NCBI GenBank assembly: GCA_051879195.1
Contig: JBJELO010000293.1
Coordinates: 9,582-73,581 of the forward strand
Direction: 5' to 3'
Origin: TWA4 sp051879195
Lineage (GTDB): Bacteria; Bacillota; Clostridia; Lachnospirales; Lachnospiraceae
Length of the DNA stretch: 64,000 bases
Shown: piece after piece, positions 25,517 to 32,956 of the stretch
Numbering within the stretch: the first letter of the stretch is position 1
Layout: every line of letters begins with the position of its first letter
Made by a program: the position numbers and the translations under genes
The notes under the pieces: model-generated
What the model saw: only the letters and a program-made list of their open reading frames with translations
Databases searched by the model: none
What the model was told of the DNA's origin: nothing

Positions 25517-26269
25517 TCACGCCTGCCTGTCATCCAGCAGATAAGGCAGGAAATAGCGTATCTGTTTTTTCCACCACGGCCAGTCATGATCCACATCATA
25601 TCCCCAGAAATCGACCCAGCCGCGGATACCTTTTTTCGTAAAAATCTCCGCCAGAAGGCCCGTGGTGCGGCGTCCTTCATTTTCCCAGCGTCCCTGTCCC
25701 ACACAGAATACGATTTTCCGCTGATTGTACAGTTCTATATAGGGATGATTCTCCGGCATATTGGCCAGAAAATGGACCGGGGAGTTATCATAAAGCGTAC
25801 TATTGCACCAATTATCCCAGAAATGAGGCGCATCATAGCAGCCGGACAGCCCCGCCACTCCGGCAAACAGATCCGGTCTGCGGAAAAATACGATGGCAGC
25901 ATGGGTTGCGCCCAGACTGAAGCCGGTTGTCAGCGGCAGCAAACCGGTGTGATTGATCCGATGAATCAGCGGAACCACTTCATCCACAATATAGTGGTAA
26001 TACTGCTCCTGCACCCAGGCCCTGTGTCCCTTGTCGCCGCCGGTATCGGACCAGCTTTCCCGGTCTACCGTATCGACGCAGAACAGCTGAATCCTCCCTG
26101 ACTCTATATAATCTGCCAGCGTTCCCGGCATATCAAAACTTTCCCAGTTGTCGCACATGCCATCCTGACAGGGAAATGCCAGCAGCGGTACACCGTCATG
26201 ACCATATACCAGCAGATGCAGTTCCCGCTCCAGACACTGGCTGTAATGCGCAATATATTCTCTTTTCAT
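25517..26269 (-). CDS. Esterase-family alpha/beta hydrolase
   Basis: A 250-residue alpha/beta hydrolase of the esterase D/antigen-85-like group. The nucleophile elbow is TTGFSLGATHA (Ser near residue 117). The likely catalytic His is in the C-terminal GYDVDHDWPWWKKQ, and PLLAFPCQDGMCDNWE near the start forms the oxyanion side. It probably acts on a thioester, ester or peptide-like conjugate. It lies between the ATP-grasp gene and the GshA-like gene in one operon, so its substrate may be related to their product. Confidence 0.82.
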   Translation of the reverse strand: MKREYIAHYSQCLERELHLLVYGHDGVPLLAFPCQDGMCDNWESFDMPGTLADYIESGRIQLFCVDTVDRESWSDTGGDKGHRAWVQEQYYHYIVDEVVPLIHRINHTGLLPLTTGFSLGATHAAIVFFRRPDLFAGVAGLSGCYDAPHFWDNWCNSTLYDNSPVHFLANMPENHPYIELYNQRKIVFCVGQGRWENEGRRTTGLLAEIFTKKGIRGWVDFWGYDVDHDWPWWKKQIRYFLPYLLDDRQA

Positions 26270-26317
26270 TGGTTTGTTTCCTTTCTTTTCACCGTTTTCT
26301 CCTAATCATCCGGAGAT

Positions 26318-27532
26318 TCATTTTTTACCGGTTTTATCGTCAGTTTTCTTCCTCTGCAAGATAAATTCCACCTGGGCGTTTCGCTCTTCCAGCGTGTCCG
26401 CCCGCAGCAGCCAGGCATGATTGCCCATCTCTGCGGCAAGAGCAGAATCCACTTCAAAGTCCTCAATGACAGCCGCTCCCAGATGCAGGCGGATTTCCTC
26501 CTGCGTATGAAGGTAGGAAATGGAATGCTTGCGGCCCACATGAGTAATATAATGGCGGAATTCACTGTTGATAAAACACCGGTCATGAATCAGGCTGTCT
26601 GCCCAGATGGTATAAACATCCGTATCATAGGCATAGTTCATTTTATCCGGGATCCGTCCGCCGGGGGCACGCATATTCACCTCCAGCCCCACCAGATCTC
26701 CCCGCCGTCCAAGACCTTCCCGGTCTTCGTCAAGACGGAAAAATTCAAAATGGAAAAACCGGTTCCGTGTGTCAAATTCCTGCAGAAGCCGTTCGCCGGC
26801 CTCCCGCAGATCCCTGCCCGGCGCCTGGCAGTAGCTGACCACATCTTCATCCAGATTTACCGCATCCATCAGACTGCCCGGCAGCGCCTGACTGGCACAG
26901 AACAGCACCTGCTTCCGGCTGTCCGTAACGCCGTCAAAGGATTCCACATGGCCCGGCACCAGTTCTTCCTCAATAAAGGGAATATGAGACGGCTTTTTCT
27001 CCCAGAACACTTCCAGTTCCGCCCCATTATGAATCTTGTAAGTGCTGGCGGCTCCAACTCCTTTATCCGGCTTGACAATAACCGGATATCCCACCTTTTC
27101 CGCAAAATTTTCCGCCTCTTCCAGTGTCCCGGGCAGCACCCAGCGTGCCGTCGGAATTCCCGCCCGCTCATAAGCCGCTTTCATCCGGGATTTCCGGTTC
27201 ATATCAGCCATCGATCCCAGCCCCGGGCCGGTTCTGATGTTAAAATCGCTGCGGATCCGTGCCTCCAGTTCCAGCCAGTATTCATTTTCACTGTCCACAA
27301 AATCAATGCGTCCATATCGGAAAATATACTCCGCCACGACACGGTAAACCGCATCGTAATCCACCAGACTCTGCACATACCGGTAATCACTGAGGCTGTT
27401 CTGACAGGCAGTTCCGATACCCTCCCAGGGCGCGTCTCCGATTCCCAGAACGACCACGCCCCGCGCCTTCAGCCGGTCACAGAAATTATAAAAATGCCGC
27501 GGAAAATGCGGCGAAATAAAAATTACATTCAT
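26318..27532 (-). CDS. ATP-grasp domain carboxylate-amine ligase
   Basis: A 404-residue protein. Residues 1-100 form a pre-ATP-grasp Rossmann region (MNVIFISPHFPRHFYNF, VLGIGDAPWEG). The ATP-grasp core has VGYPVIVKPDKGVGAASTYKI, PFIEEELVPGHVESFDGV and VGLEVNMRAPGGRIPD, which includes the metal-binding Glu and Asn. ATP-grasp enzymes join an acyl phosphate to an amine. Being in an operon with a GshA-like ligase, it could add the next residue to a gamma-glutamyl dipeptide. ATG 27532 has GGAGT 9 nt upstream. The substrates are unknown. Confidence 0.82.
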   Translation of the reverse strand: MNVIFISPHFPRHFYNFCDRLKARGVVVLGIGDAPWEGIGTACQNSLSDYRYVQSLVDYDAVYRVVAEYIFRYGRIDFVDSENEYWLELEARIRSDFNIRTGPGLGSMADMNRKSRMKAAYERAGIPTARWVLPGTLEEAENFAEKVGYPVIVKPDKGVGAASTYKIHNGAELEVFWEKKPSHIPFIEEELVPGHVESFDGVTDSRKQVLFCASQALPGSLMDAVNLDEDVVSYCQAPGRDLREAGERLLQEFDTRNRFFHFEFFRLDEDREGLGRRGDLVGLEVNMRAPGGRIPDKMNYAYDTDVYTIWADSLIHDRCFINSEFRHYITHVGRKHSISYLHTQEEIRLHLGAAVIEDFEVDSALAAEMGNHAWLLRADTLEERNAQVEFILQRKKTDDKTGKK

Positions 27533-27678
27533 CCTTATCTCACTCCAGTCCGGTTCGTATGCAAAAGCGCCCGCCTTCCCGAAAGAAAACGAGCGCACTC
27601 ATTGTTGAGCACCATACCTTTATCTTAGTAACGATTCAGCTGAAAAACCCGGGTATTTGCTGAACTGCTTCTATTAAA

Positions 27679-27707
27679 AGCATAGCGAATCCCACTGAAA
27701 AAGTCAA
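27679..27707 (-). promoter_or_regulatory. Promoter of the ATP-grasp/esterase/GshA operon
   Basis: TTGACT (27702-27707), 17 bp, TATGCT (27679-27684) on the minus strand. It implies a leader of about 140 nt before the ATP-grasp gene. Nothing else was recognised between 27533 and 27825. Confidence 0.6.
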
Positions 27708-27825
27708 TGAATTTTCCTACTGTTTCGGTATGGTTTTTTCCGATATCCTGTTACAGTTTTTTCCTATTCCTCTCTGCACAGCCTGTCCGTCTTCATCCCT
27801 GCCGTGCCTGCTGTCTTCTGCACTA

Positions 27826-28125
27826 TTAACCCTGTTCTTTCTCGATCTGCGCAAACAATTCCTCACAATAATCCGGATGTGCCTGTGCCAGCTTCATGAA
27901 TGTTTCAAAATCATCAATCCGTGCACTGGTCAGCATACACTTTCTGAATATCTCCGGTGTCATCAATTCAGGCTCCAGAACCGCATCCCATTCCTCATCT
28001 TCATACGCAAGCATCCGCTTCACTGCCATGCGCGTTATCTTCTTCGCATTCAATCCGGGCATATCTGCTGCTGTCCTGCCTGCTGCCTCTTTTTCGTATT
28101 GCTTTAGCTTGTCAAATCTTAACAT
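27826..28125 (-). CDS. Hypothetical protein of 99 residues
   Basis: A small, charged, mostly helical protein (MLRFDKLKQYEKEAAG..., MAVKRMLAYEDEEWDAVLEPELMTPEIFRKCML...). It has no signal peptide and no domain I recognise. AGGAG lies 7 nt before ATG 28125, and composition and codon use look like a real gene. An extended -10 (TGATATAAT) lies near 28289-28297 on the same strand. It is divergent from the XRE gene at 28393, which might regulate it. Confidence 0.6.
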   Translation of the reverse strand: MLRFDKLKQYEKEAAGRTAADMPGLNAKKITRMAVKRMLAYEDEEWDAVLEPELMTPEIFRKCMLTSARIDDFETFMKLAQAHPDYCEELFAQIEKEQG

Positions 28126-28314
28126 AGTTCACTCCTGACTATTTTTTCGTCGTCTTTCCATGAAAACTTTGTACGTTAACAGTTACACTATCCTCTTATA
28201 GATACTTTTTTCAGTATATTCAGGTAAGGTTTCAGCCAAAATAATTAAAACCATACTATGGATGGATAAGTAGATAACATAATAGTACCATTATATCACT
28301 GATTATCAAGTAAA

Positions 28315-28397
28315 TCCACTATTTTAGTTTTCTATTCCACCATATTGGTACATATTTCAGGTAAACTGAGAGTAGATTGAGGTGATAAAATAGTGGA
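28315..28397. promoter_or_regulatory. Inverted repeat upstream of the XRE gene
   Basis: TCCACTATTTTA (28315-28326) and its exact inverse TAAAATAGTGGA (28386-28397) are 59 bp apart. The second arm overlaps the GTG start of the XRE gene. This is a plausible autoregulatory operator pair. The rest of 28126-28392 is AT-rich with candidate promoter elements for both neighbours and no gene. Confidence 0.5.
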
Positions 28398-28686
28398 CTT
28401 TGGTGACAGATTAAAATCGTTGCGCACACAGGCCGGCCTGACCCAGCAGCAGCTGGCAGAACGGATCGGTGCCACAAAATCAATGATTTCCTATTACGAA
28501 CTGCAGGAACGCCAGCCCTCATCTGTCTCCCTGAGGAAACTGTCGGAGGTATTTCACGTAAGTACCGATTACCTGCTGGGACTGGAAAAAGGCGAAAGCA
28601 TCGACGTCTCCGGACTTAACGAAGAAGATATTCAGGTTGTACGTCAGATGGTCAGCCTGCTGAGGAAGAAAAACACGTCCGGGTGA
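28393..28686 (+). CDS. XRE-family transcriptional regulator
   Basis: A 97-residue protein with a single Cro/CI helix-turn-helix: RLKSLRTQAGLTQQQLAERIGATKSMISYYE and LRKLSEVFHVSTDYLLGLEKG. The C-terminal 25 residues form a short helix (DIQVVRQMVSLLRKK). The start is GTG 28393 after GAGGTGA at 7 nt. It faces the 99-residue hypothetical gene across an AT-rich promoter region with an inverted repeat. The long hairpin element 1 begins at the last base of its stop codon. Confidence 0.88.
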   Translation: MDFGDRLKSLRTQAGLTQQQLAERIGATKSMISYYELQERQPSSVSLRKLSEVFHVSTDYLLGLEKGESIDVSGLNEEDIQVVRQMVSLLRKKNTSG

Positions 28687-28931
28687 TGTACAGTTCTTGT
28701 GTGGTGAGGATGAGAGGGATGGTGAGGCCAAATTGCAGTGGTATCCTCCACGGGGACGCGCTCTCGCTCTGTGACAAACGCAGCGGATGCTAAACTCGCG
28801 AACCGTCTTTTCAGACGGCCCGCTTGTTAAGCACCGGCGTTTGTCAACGGTCCCCTTTGCAGGATACCACTGCAATTTGGCCGCCGCAGGTTGTCTCATC
28901 CTGCCGAAGGTGCAGAACCGGAACTGTACAT
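28686..28931 (+). repeat. Long hairpin element 1 (246 bp)
   Basis: A nested inverted repeat with no coding content. From outside in the arms are ATGTACAGTTC/GAACTGTACAT (28686-28696, 28921-28931), a 9-bp pair (28707-28715, 28894-28902), a perfect 22-bp pair (28726-28747, 28861-28882), GGGGAC/GTCCCC and GACAAACGC/GCGTTTGTC (28773-28781, 28837-28845), and a small terminal hairpin. The arms at 28752-28786 and 28834-28855 are nearly identical to those of element 2. It begins at the last base of the XRE stop codon, in the same direction as that gene. Confidence 0.85.
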
Positions 28932-29130
28932 TGGGGGGAGGGACATCTGTGGCTGCCACTACGCATTATTCAGGGCCGGTCGTTGATTCCCCATGACGTG
29001 CAGCGTGTAAAATATATCAGAAGCGGTCAGGTATCACAGGCAGCAGGATCATCAGCAACAAATCAAATATGTCCTGCTCCCACATACAGTTGCCTTCTTT
29101 ATTGCGGATATATATTGTCAAAAACTATGC

Positions 29131-29281
29131 GGCACCATGACCGACAGGTCCTGTCAAGGAGACCGTCGACAAACGCCGGTACTTGCTTTTTCAAGCGTAA
29201 GCGCCGAAAAAGCTTACGTACCGCTGCGTTTGTCGCAGAGCGAGAGCGCGTCTCCGGACAGGACCTGTCGGTCATGGTGCC
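29131..29281 (-). repeat. Long hairpin element 2 (151 bp)
   Basis: The outer arms are a perfect 25-bp inverted repeat (29131-29155 and 29257-29281) containing GACAGGTCCTGTC. Inside are GGAGAC/GTCTCC, GACAAACGC/GCGTTTGTC (29168-29176, 29226-29234), CGGTAC/GTACCG and GCTTTTTC/GAAAAAGC. Read on the minus strand, its core (29221-29255 and 29159-29180) matches element 1 at about 33 of 35 and 20 of 22 positions, while the outer arms and loops differ. It lies 44 bp after the symporter stop codon, in that gene's direction, and is followed by TTTTTG. The rest of 28932-29325 shows no gene. Confidence 0.85.
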
Positions 29282-29325
29282 TCACAGCACTTTATATATC
29301 CAGCAAAAGAACAAACTGTAATCTT

Positions 29326-30552
29326 TTACTTCTTCTCCAGCTTCACCGTTTCTTTCATGGCTACTGCGCAGGCCAGGTCGCCCAGTACGTTGCAGCAGGT
29401 TGCGCCCATGTCGCACAGTGTGTTGATGCTGATATATACACCCATGATGCCGGTGGGCAGTCCTGCGATGGATGCCAGGGCTGCGAAGCTCGCGATGGCG
29501 CCTCCGGGTACACCGGGTGTTCCGATGGAAAGCAGGGTGTTGGAGAGCATGACTATGATCATCATGCCCAGACTTACTTCCACGCCGCAGGCATTGGCGA
29601 AGAATACGATCATAAAGGACATTACAATTGATACCGCATCCATATTGACCGTTGCTCCCAGCGGCAGCGCCATGGAAGAAATTTCATTGGGAACGCCCAG
29701 TTCGTCGGCACATCGCTTGGAAATGGGCAGTGTGGCAGAACTGGAGCAGGTTCCGAATGCATTCAGTGCTGCGGGCATAACGGTAACAAAGAACTCTTTC
29801 ACGCTGCATTTTCCAATCAGTTTGACGATGCCGCCGTAAACGATCAGCACATACAGGATGTAGGTAACATACAGCGCAATCAGTACCGTACCCAGTGCGA
29901 CGATCGTGTCGGTACCGTTGGCGTAAACAACGGAAGCGATGGAGCAGAATACACCGATGGGTGTAACATACATAACGACTGATACGATTTTAACGGATAT
30001 TTCATTGACCGCTTCGCAGACCTTTACAAAAGGCTCTGCTTTCTTTCCCAGAGAAAGACAGGTGATTCCGATGATAATGGCAAATACCAGTACCTGCAGC
30101 ATATCACCATTGGAAAAGCTCGCAAAAGGATTGGAAGGAATCAGATTTTTCACCGTATCCAGCAGACTTGTAAACTGTGTTGCTTCTACTTCAACCTCGG
30201 ACATGGTGATGGATACACCTTTGCCCATGCCAAGAGCCCGCGGCAGAAAGACACCCAGCAGACTGGCAAATAATGTGGTTCCGCAAAAATACAGGATGGA
30301 CTGCAGACCGATACGACCGGTGGTCGATACGCTGCCGATTCCCTGAATACCAACGATCAGTGAACAGAATACCAGCGGATAGATCATCATACGCAGTGCA
30401 TTCATGTACAGTGAGCTGACCAGTTCCACCAGAGGCAGCACACCCTCATATCTGCCCGGCATGAAAAGACCGAACAGAATCCCCAGTACCAGACCTGCGA
30501 AAATAGCTGTGGTAATACTAAATGACTTCTTTTTTGCTTTTTCTTTTGACAT
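29326..30552 (-). CDS. Dicarboxylate/amino acid:cation symporter (DAACS)
   Basis: A 408-residue transporter of the GltP/SstT family with eight transmembrane helices and two re-entrant loops. Markers are the serine-rich CSSSATLPISKRCADELG (HP1), GATVNMDAVSIVM (helix 7, like the NMDGT motif but with A instead of G) and GVPGGAIASFAAL (HP2). It imports an acidic or neutral amino acid with Na+ or H+. ATG 30552 has AAGGAG at 7 nt; an in-frame extension to 30627 would cover the promoter. It stands next to the proline island and may feed it, but its substrate is uncertain. Confidence 0.88.
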   Translation of the reverse strand: MSKEKAKKKSFSITTAIFAGLVLGILFGLFMPGRYEGVLPLVELVSSLYMNALRMMIYPLVFCSLIVGIQGIGSVSTTGRIGLQSILYFCGTTLFASLLGVFLPRALGMGKGVSITMSEVEVEATQFTSLLDTVKNLIPSNPFASFSNGDMLQVLVFAIIIGITCLSLGKKAEPFVKVCEAVNEISVKIVSVVMYVTPIGVFCSIASVVYANGTDTIVALGTVLIALYVTYILYVLIVYGGIVKLIGKCSVKEFFVTVMPAALNAFGTCSSSATLPISKRCADELGVPNEISSMALPLGATVNMDAVSIVMSFMIVFFANACGVEVSLGMMIIVMLSNTLLSIGTPGVPGGAIASFAALASIAGLPTGIMGVYISINTLCDMGATCCNVLGDLACAVAMKETVKLEKK

Positions 30553-30598
30553 CGTTTTTCTCCTTCTTATTTTTATCATAAGCTGACATAATTTGGTC

Positions 30599-30627
30599 AT
30601 TATAACCATATTCTTGTGCGAAGTCAA
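30599..30627 (-). promoter_or_regulatory. Promoter of the DAACS symporter gene
   Basis: TTGACT (30622-30627), 17 bp, TATAAT (30599-30604) on the minus strand: near consensus. The leader is only about 40 nt. Unlike the aminotransferase and dehydrogenase promoters, its spacer does not carry the TATAACGCAC half-site. Confidence 0.75.
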
Positions 30628-30703
30628 TTCTTTTTTGTAGATTTCGTCATATATTTTTTCAATACCCTGCTATAGTTTTTACTTATTAAAAAATCAGAAA
30701 ATC

Positions 30704-30739
30704 AAATCGGGACCGGTTCCTGAAAACCGATCCCGATTT
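30704..30739 (-). terminator. Intrinsic terminator of the aminotransferase gene
   Basis: A strong stem AAATCGGGA/TCCCGATTT extended inward by CGGTT/AACCG. On the minus strand it is followed by GATTTTCTGATTTTTT. It lies about 38 bp after the stop codon. Confidence 0.75.
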
Positions 30740-30776
30740 GGCTGTTCTGACATTTGACTGGACAGTGTTTCTGTGC

Positions 30777-31991
30777 TTATGACAGTGCTTCTACAGATGC
30801 CTTAATGATCTCATATGCCTTGTCACAGTCTTCTTCTGTGATGATAAGCGGCGGGATCATACGGATCATATGGGCGCCGATTGCTGTAATCAGCAGATGA
30901 CGATGCAGACATTCATGTTTTACGTCTACGCCTGAGATGGTGTCGTCAAATTCCACGCCGACCAGCAGACCCTGGCCTCTGACTTCCTTAACATGAGGCA
31001 GATCTTTTAATTTATCCATGAAATAACCGCCCATCTTCTTCGCATTGTCTGCCAGATTGCGATCCAGAAGTTCATTAATCTCTGCCAGTGCTGCAGCACA
31101 GCTTACGGGATGTCCGCCGAAGGTGGTGCCGTGAGATCCGGGTGTAAATGCTTTGGATACTTCTTCTGTTGCGCAGATGGCACCGATAGGCATACCGCCG
31201 CCCATTGCTTTTGCCATGGATACGATATCGGGTTTGATTCCGTAGTTCATGAAGGACATGACTTTACCGGTTCTGCACCAGCCGGTCTGTACCTCATCGA
31301 TCAGCAGCAGCATATCCTTTTCATCACAGAAATCACGAAGACCCTGCATGAATTCCTGAGTTGCGGGATGTACACCGCCTTCACCCTGTACAGGCTCGAT
31401 CATGATGGCGATAGTGTCTTCCGTACATGCATCCTTAAATGCCTGCAGGTTATTGTACTCTGCATAGGTAAAGCCCTGTGTCATGGGACCGAAACCGATC
31501 TGGCAGCCGTTGTCGGGCTGACCGGTTGCGGACATGGCACCGAAGGTTCTGCCGTGGAAGCCCATGGAAGCGGTTACGATGTTGTATCTGTTGGGACCGT
31601 ATTTTTCAACACCGTATTTTCTTGCCATCTTGATCATGGCTTCATTTGCCTCAGTACCGGAATTCTGGAAGAAAATCTTGTCCATACCGATGGTGGTACA
31701 GATTTTCTCAGCCAGCAGTGCCTGAGGAATGGTATAAGGATAGTTGAAGGTATGCATGATATCGGAAACCTGATCCTTAACGGCTGCTACAACCTTATCA
31801 TTGCAGTTTCCGGCCGAGTTTACGGCAATACCTGCGTAGAAATCCAGATATGCTTCACCGTTTTCGTCGTACATGTACTGATCTTTTGCTGTTTCTGCAA
31901 TAAAATCAAAACGCTCATAGGTTTCGATCATGTACTTGTTAACTTTGTCTTTGATGTCCTGAGCTGTCAGCCCTGTGTCTTTCAATCTCAT
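30777..31991 (-). CDS. Class-III aminotransferase (acetylornithine/ornithine/5-aminovalerate type)
   Basis: A 404-residue PLP enzyme of the ArgD/RocD/GabT superfamily. Visible marks are NSGTEANEAMIKMAR, GFHGRTFGAMSATGQ, EPVQGEGGVHPA, LLIDEVQTGWCRTG and the PLP lysine in SMAKAMGGGMPIGA, then HGTTFGGHPVSCAAAL. It moves an omega- or delta-amino group to 2-oxoglutarate. No arginine genes are near; it lies beside a proline-reductase island and shares its promoter with an alcohol dehydrogenase, so ornithine or 5-aminovalerate are candidate substrates. ATG 31991 has GGAG at 7 nt. Confidence 0.88.
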   Translation of the reverse strand: MRLKDTGLTAQDIKDKVNKYMIETYERFDFIAETAKDQYMYDENGEAYLDFYAGIAVNSAGNCNDKVVAAVKDQVSDIMHTFNYPYTIPQALLAEKICTTIGMDKIFFQNSGTEANEAMIKMARKYGVEKYGPNRYNIVTASMGFHGRTFGAMSATGQPDNGCQIGFGPMTQGFTYAEYNNLQAFKDACTEDTIAIMIEPVQGEGGVHPATQEFMQGLRDFCDEKDMLLLIDEVQTGWCRTGKVMSFMNYGIKPDIVSMAKAMGGGMPIGAICATEEVSKAFTPGSHGTTFGGHPVSCAAALAEINELLDRNLADNAKKMGGYFMDKLKDLPHVKEVRGQGLLVGVEFDDTISGVDVKHECLHRHLLITAIGAHMIRMIPPLIITEEDCDKAYEIIKASVEALS

Positions 31992-32156
31992 AGGGGTTCT
32001 CCTTCCATGTAGCATATAATGATTGAAGTGTCAAATGAATTCGACGCTTCATATGATACCAACGGATTTCTCCGCGTTTCACGCTCCCGAAATCCTGAAA
32101 CCATTCAGAGACAGTTCCGAATTCATGAAGCTGTCTGAATCTGAGTAATTACAAAA

Positions 32157-32197
32157 AGAACAAAGTACATCCGTTTGTTTCGGAACGCCTTTGTTCT
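32157..32197 (-). terminator. Leader hairpin (possible attenuator) of the aminotransferase transcript
   Basis: On the minus strand AGAACAAAG pairs with CTTTGTTCT across a 23-nt loop that contains a TCCG/CGGA inner stem; TTTTTGT follows. It begins about 5 nt after the predicted transcription start and well before the gene, so it would terminate or modulate early transcription. Confidence 0.5.
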
Positions 32198-32208
32198 TTC
32201 TGTAAATG

Positions 32209-32237
32209 AATATATCACTCGTGCGTTATATTGTCAA
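32209..32237 (-). promoter_or_regulatory. Promoter of the aminotransferase gene with TATAACGCAC half-site
   Basis: TTGACA (32232-32237), 17-bp spacer, TATATT (32209-32214). The spacer holds TATAACGCAC, half of the palindrome found 78 bp further upstream. The promoter differs from that of the iron alcohol dehydrogenase (46899-46927) at only two positions. Confidence 0.8.
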
Positions 32238-32314
32238 TAGGTTTGTTTATTTTTTTTATTTCCATCTGTTTTGACAGTATTTTCTGACTCTTATGTGCGT
32301 GTTTTAATTTATAA

Positions 32315-32330
32315 ATGCGTTATAACGCAT
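32315..32330. promoter_or_regulatory. Perfect 16-bp palindrome, candidate operator
   Basis: ATGCGTTATAACGCAT is a perfect palindrome 78 bp upstream of the aminotransferase -35 and just after the stop codon of the XRE-cupin gene. The half-site recurs in both promoter spacers and, degenerate, near 47073-47086 upstream of the dehydrogenase. The other parts of 31992-32334 are AT-rich without a gene. Confidence 0.7.
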
Positions 32331-32334
32331 GCAA

Positions 32335-32919
32335 CTACGCTTTAGGCAGGAACGCGAATACACTGACGAGACGTACTCTTGCATCCGTTTCATTTTTATA
32401 GCTGTGTTCCCTGTCTGATTGAAACAGCAGAGCATCTTCCGGCTCCACAACATAGCTTTGATCTTTCAGTTCAAGTGTCAGGGTTCCTTCGATGCCGATC
32501 ACATATTCCATGGTTTTTTCCCCGTGGGATCCGCTGTAATAGACTCCATGGGGTTCCAGTTCGATGATGTAGATTTCAAAGTTACGCTTTTTTTCAAATG
32601 GAAAATACGTATACACCGTATACTGGCCCGGCATTTCCTTGGACGGAATCAGGTCCCTGTGATTCACCTTATAAGCCTCCAGCTCCGGCTCCCGGATCAG
32701 ATCATCAAATTCTACTCTGAGTCCGCTGACAATCTTGCCCAGCACACCGATGGTCGGATTGGATTCGCCCCGTTCGATCTGTCCCAGCATGCTTTTGCTG
32801 ACACCGGTCTGCTCCGAAAGCTCATCCAGACTCATTTTCTTGGCCAGCCTGATTTTCTTCAGGTTGACCGCCACATTGTGAACCAGAAAATCCGTTTTTC
32901 TGTTTTCCTTTTTATTCAT
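32335..32919 (-). CDS. XRE-family regulator with C-terminal cupin domain
   Basis: A 194-residue protein. Residues 10-70 form the helix-turn-helix (LKKIRLAKKMSLDELSEQTGVSKSMLGQIERGESNPTIGVLGKI, shown here in pieces: MSLDELSEQTG, SKSMLGQIERGESNPT). The cupin at 100-190 has IELEPHGVYYSGSHGEKTMEY-type sequence with GSHGEKT and the terminal EPEDALLFQSDREHSY. Such PuuR-like proteins sense small metabolites such as amines or amino acids. It lies 37 nt after the racemase-TetR gene in the same operon and directly upstream of the palindrome, so it is a leading candidate for the shared operator. ATG 32919 follows AAGGTGGG. Confidence 0.88.
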   Translation of the reverse strand: MNKKENRKTDFLVHNVAVNLKKIRLAKKMSLDELSEQTGVSKSMLGQIERGESNPTIGVLGKIVSGLRVEFDDLIREPELEAYKVNHRDLIPSKEMPGQYTVYTYFPFEKKRNFEIYIIELEPHGVYYSGSHGEKTMEYVIGIEGTLTLELKDQSYVVEPEDALLFQSDREHSYKNETDARVRLVSVFAFLPKA

Positions 32920-32956
32920 GCTTTTCCCACCTTTTCCTGAAAGGGTCCGCAGCATG

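Noticed and set aside
28393..29325. CRISPR array or insertion sequence in the gene-free stretch
   Set aside because: There are inverted rather than regularly spaced direct repeats, no spacers and no transposase ORF; plus-strand ORFs here are products of the palindromes.
28824..29631. ORFs of 164-165 residues over the hairpin elements
   Set aside because: They consist of palindromic sequence and run into the antisense of the symporter gene.
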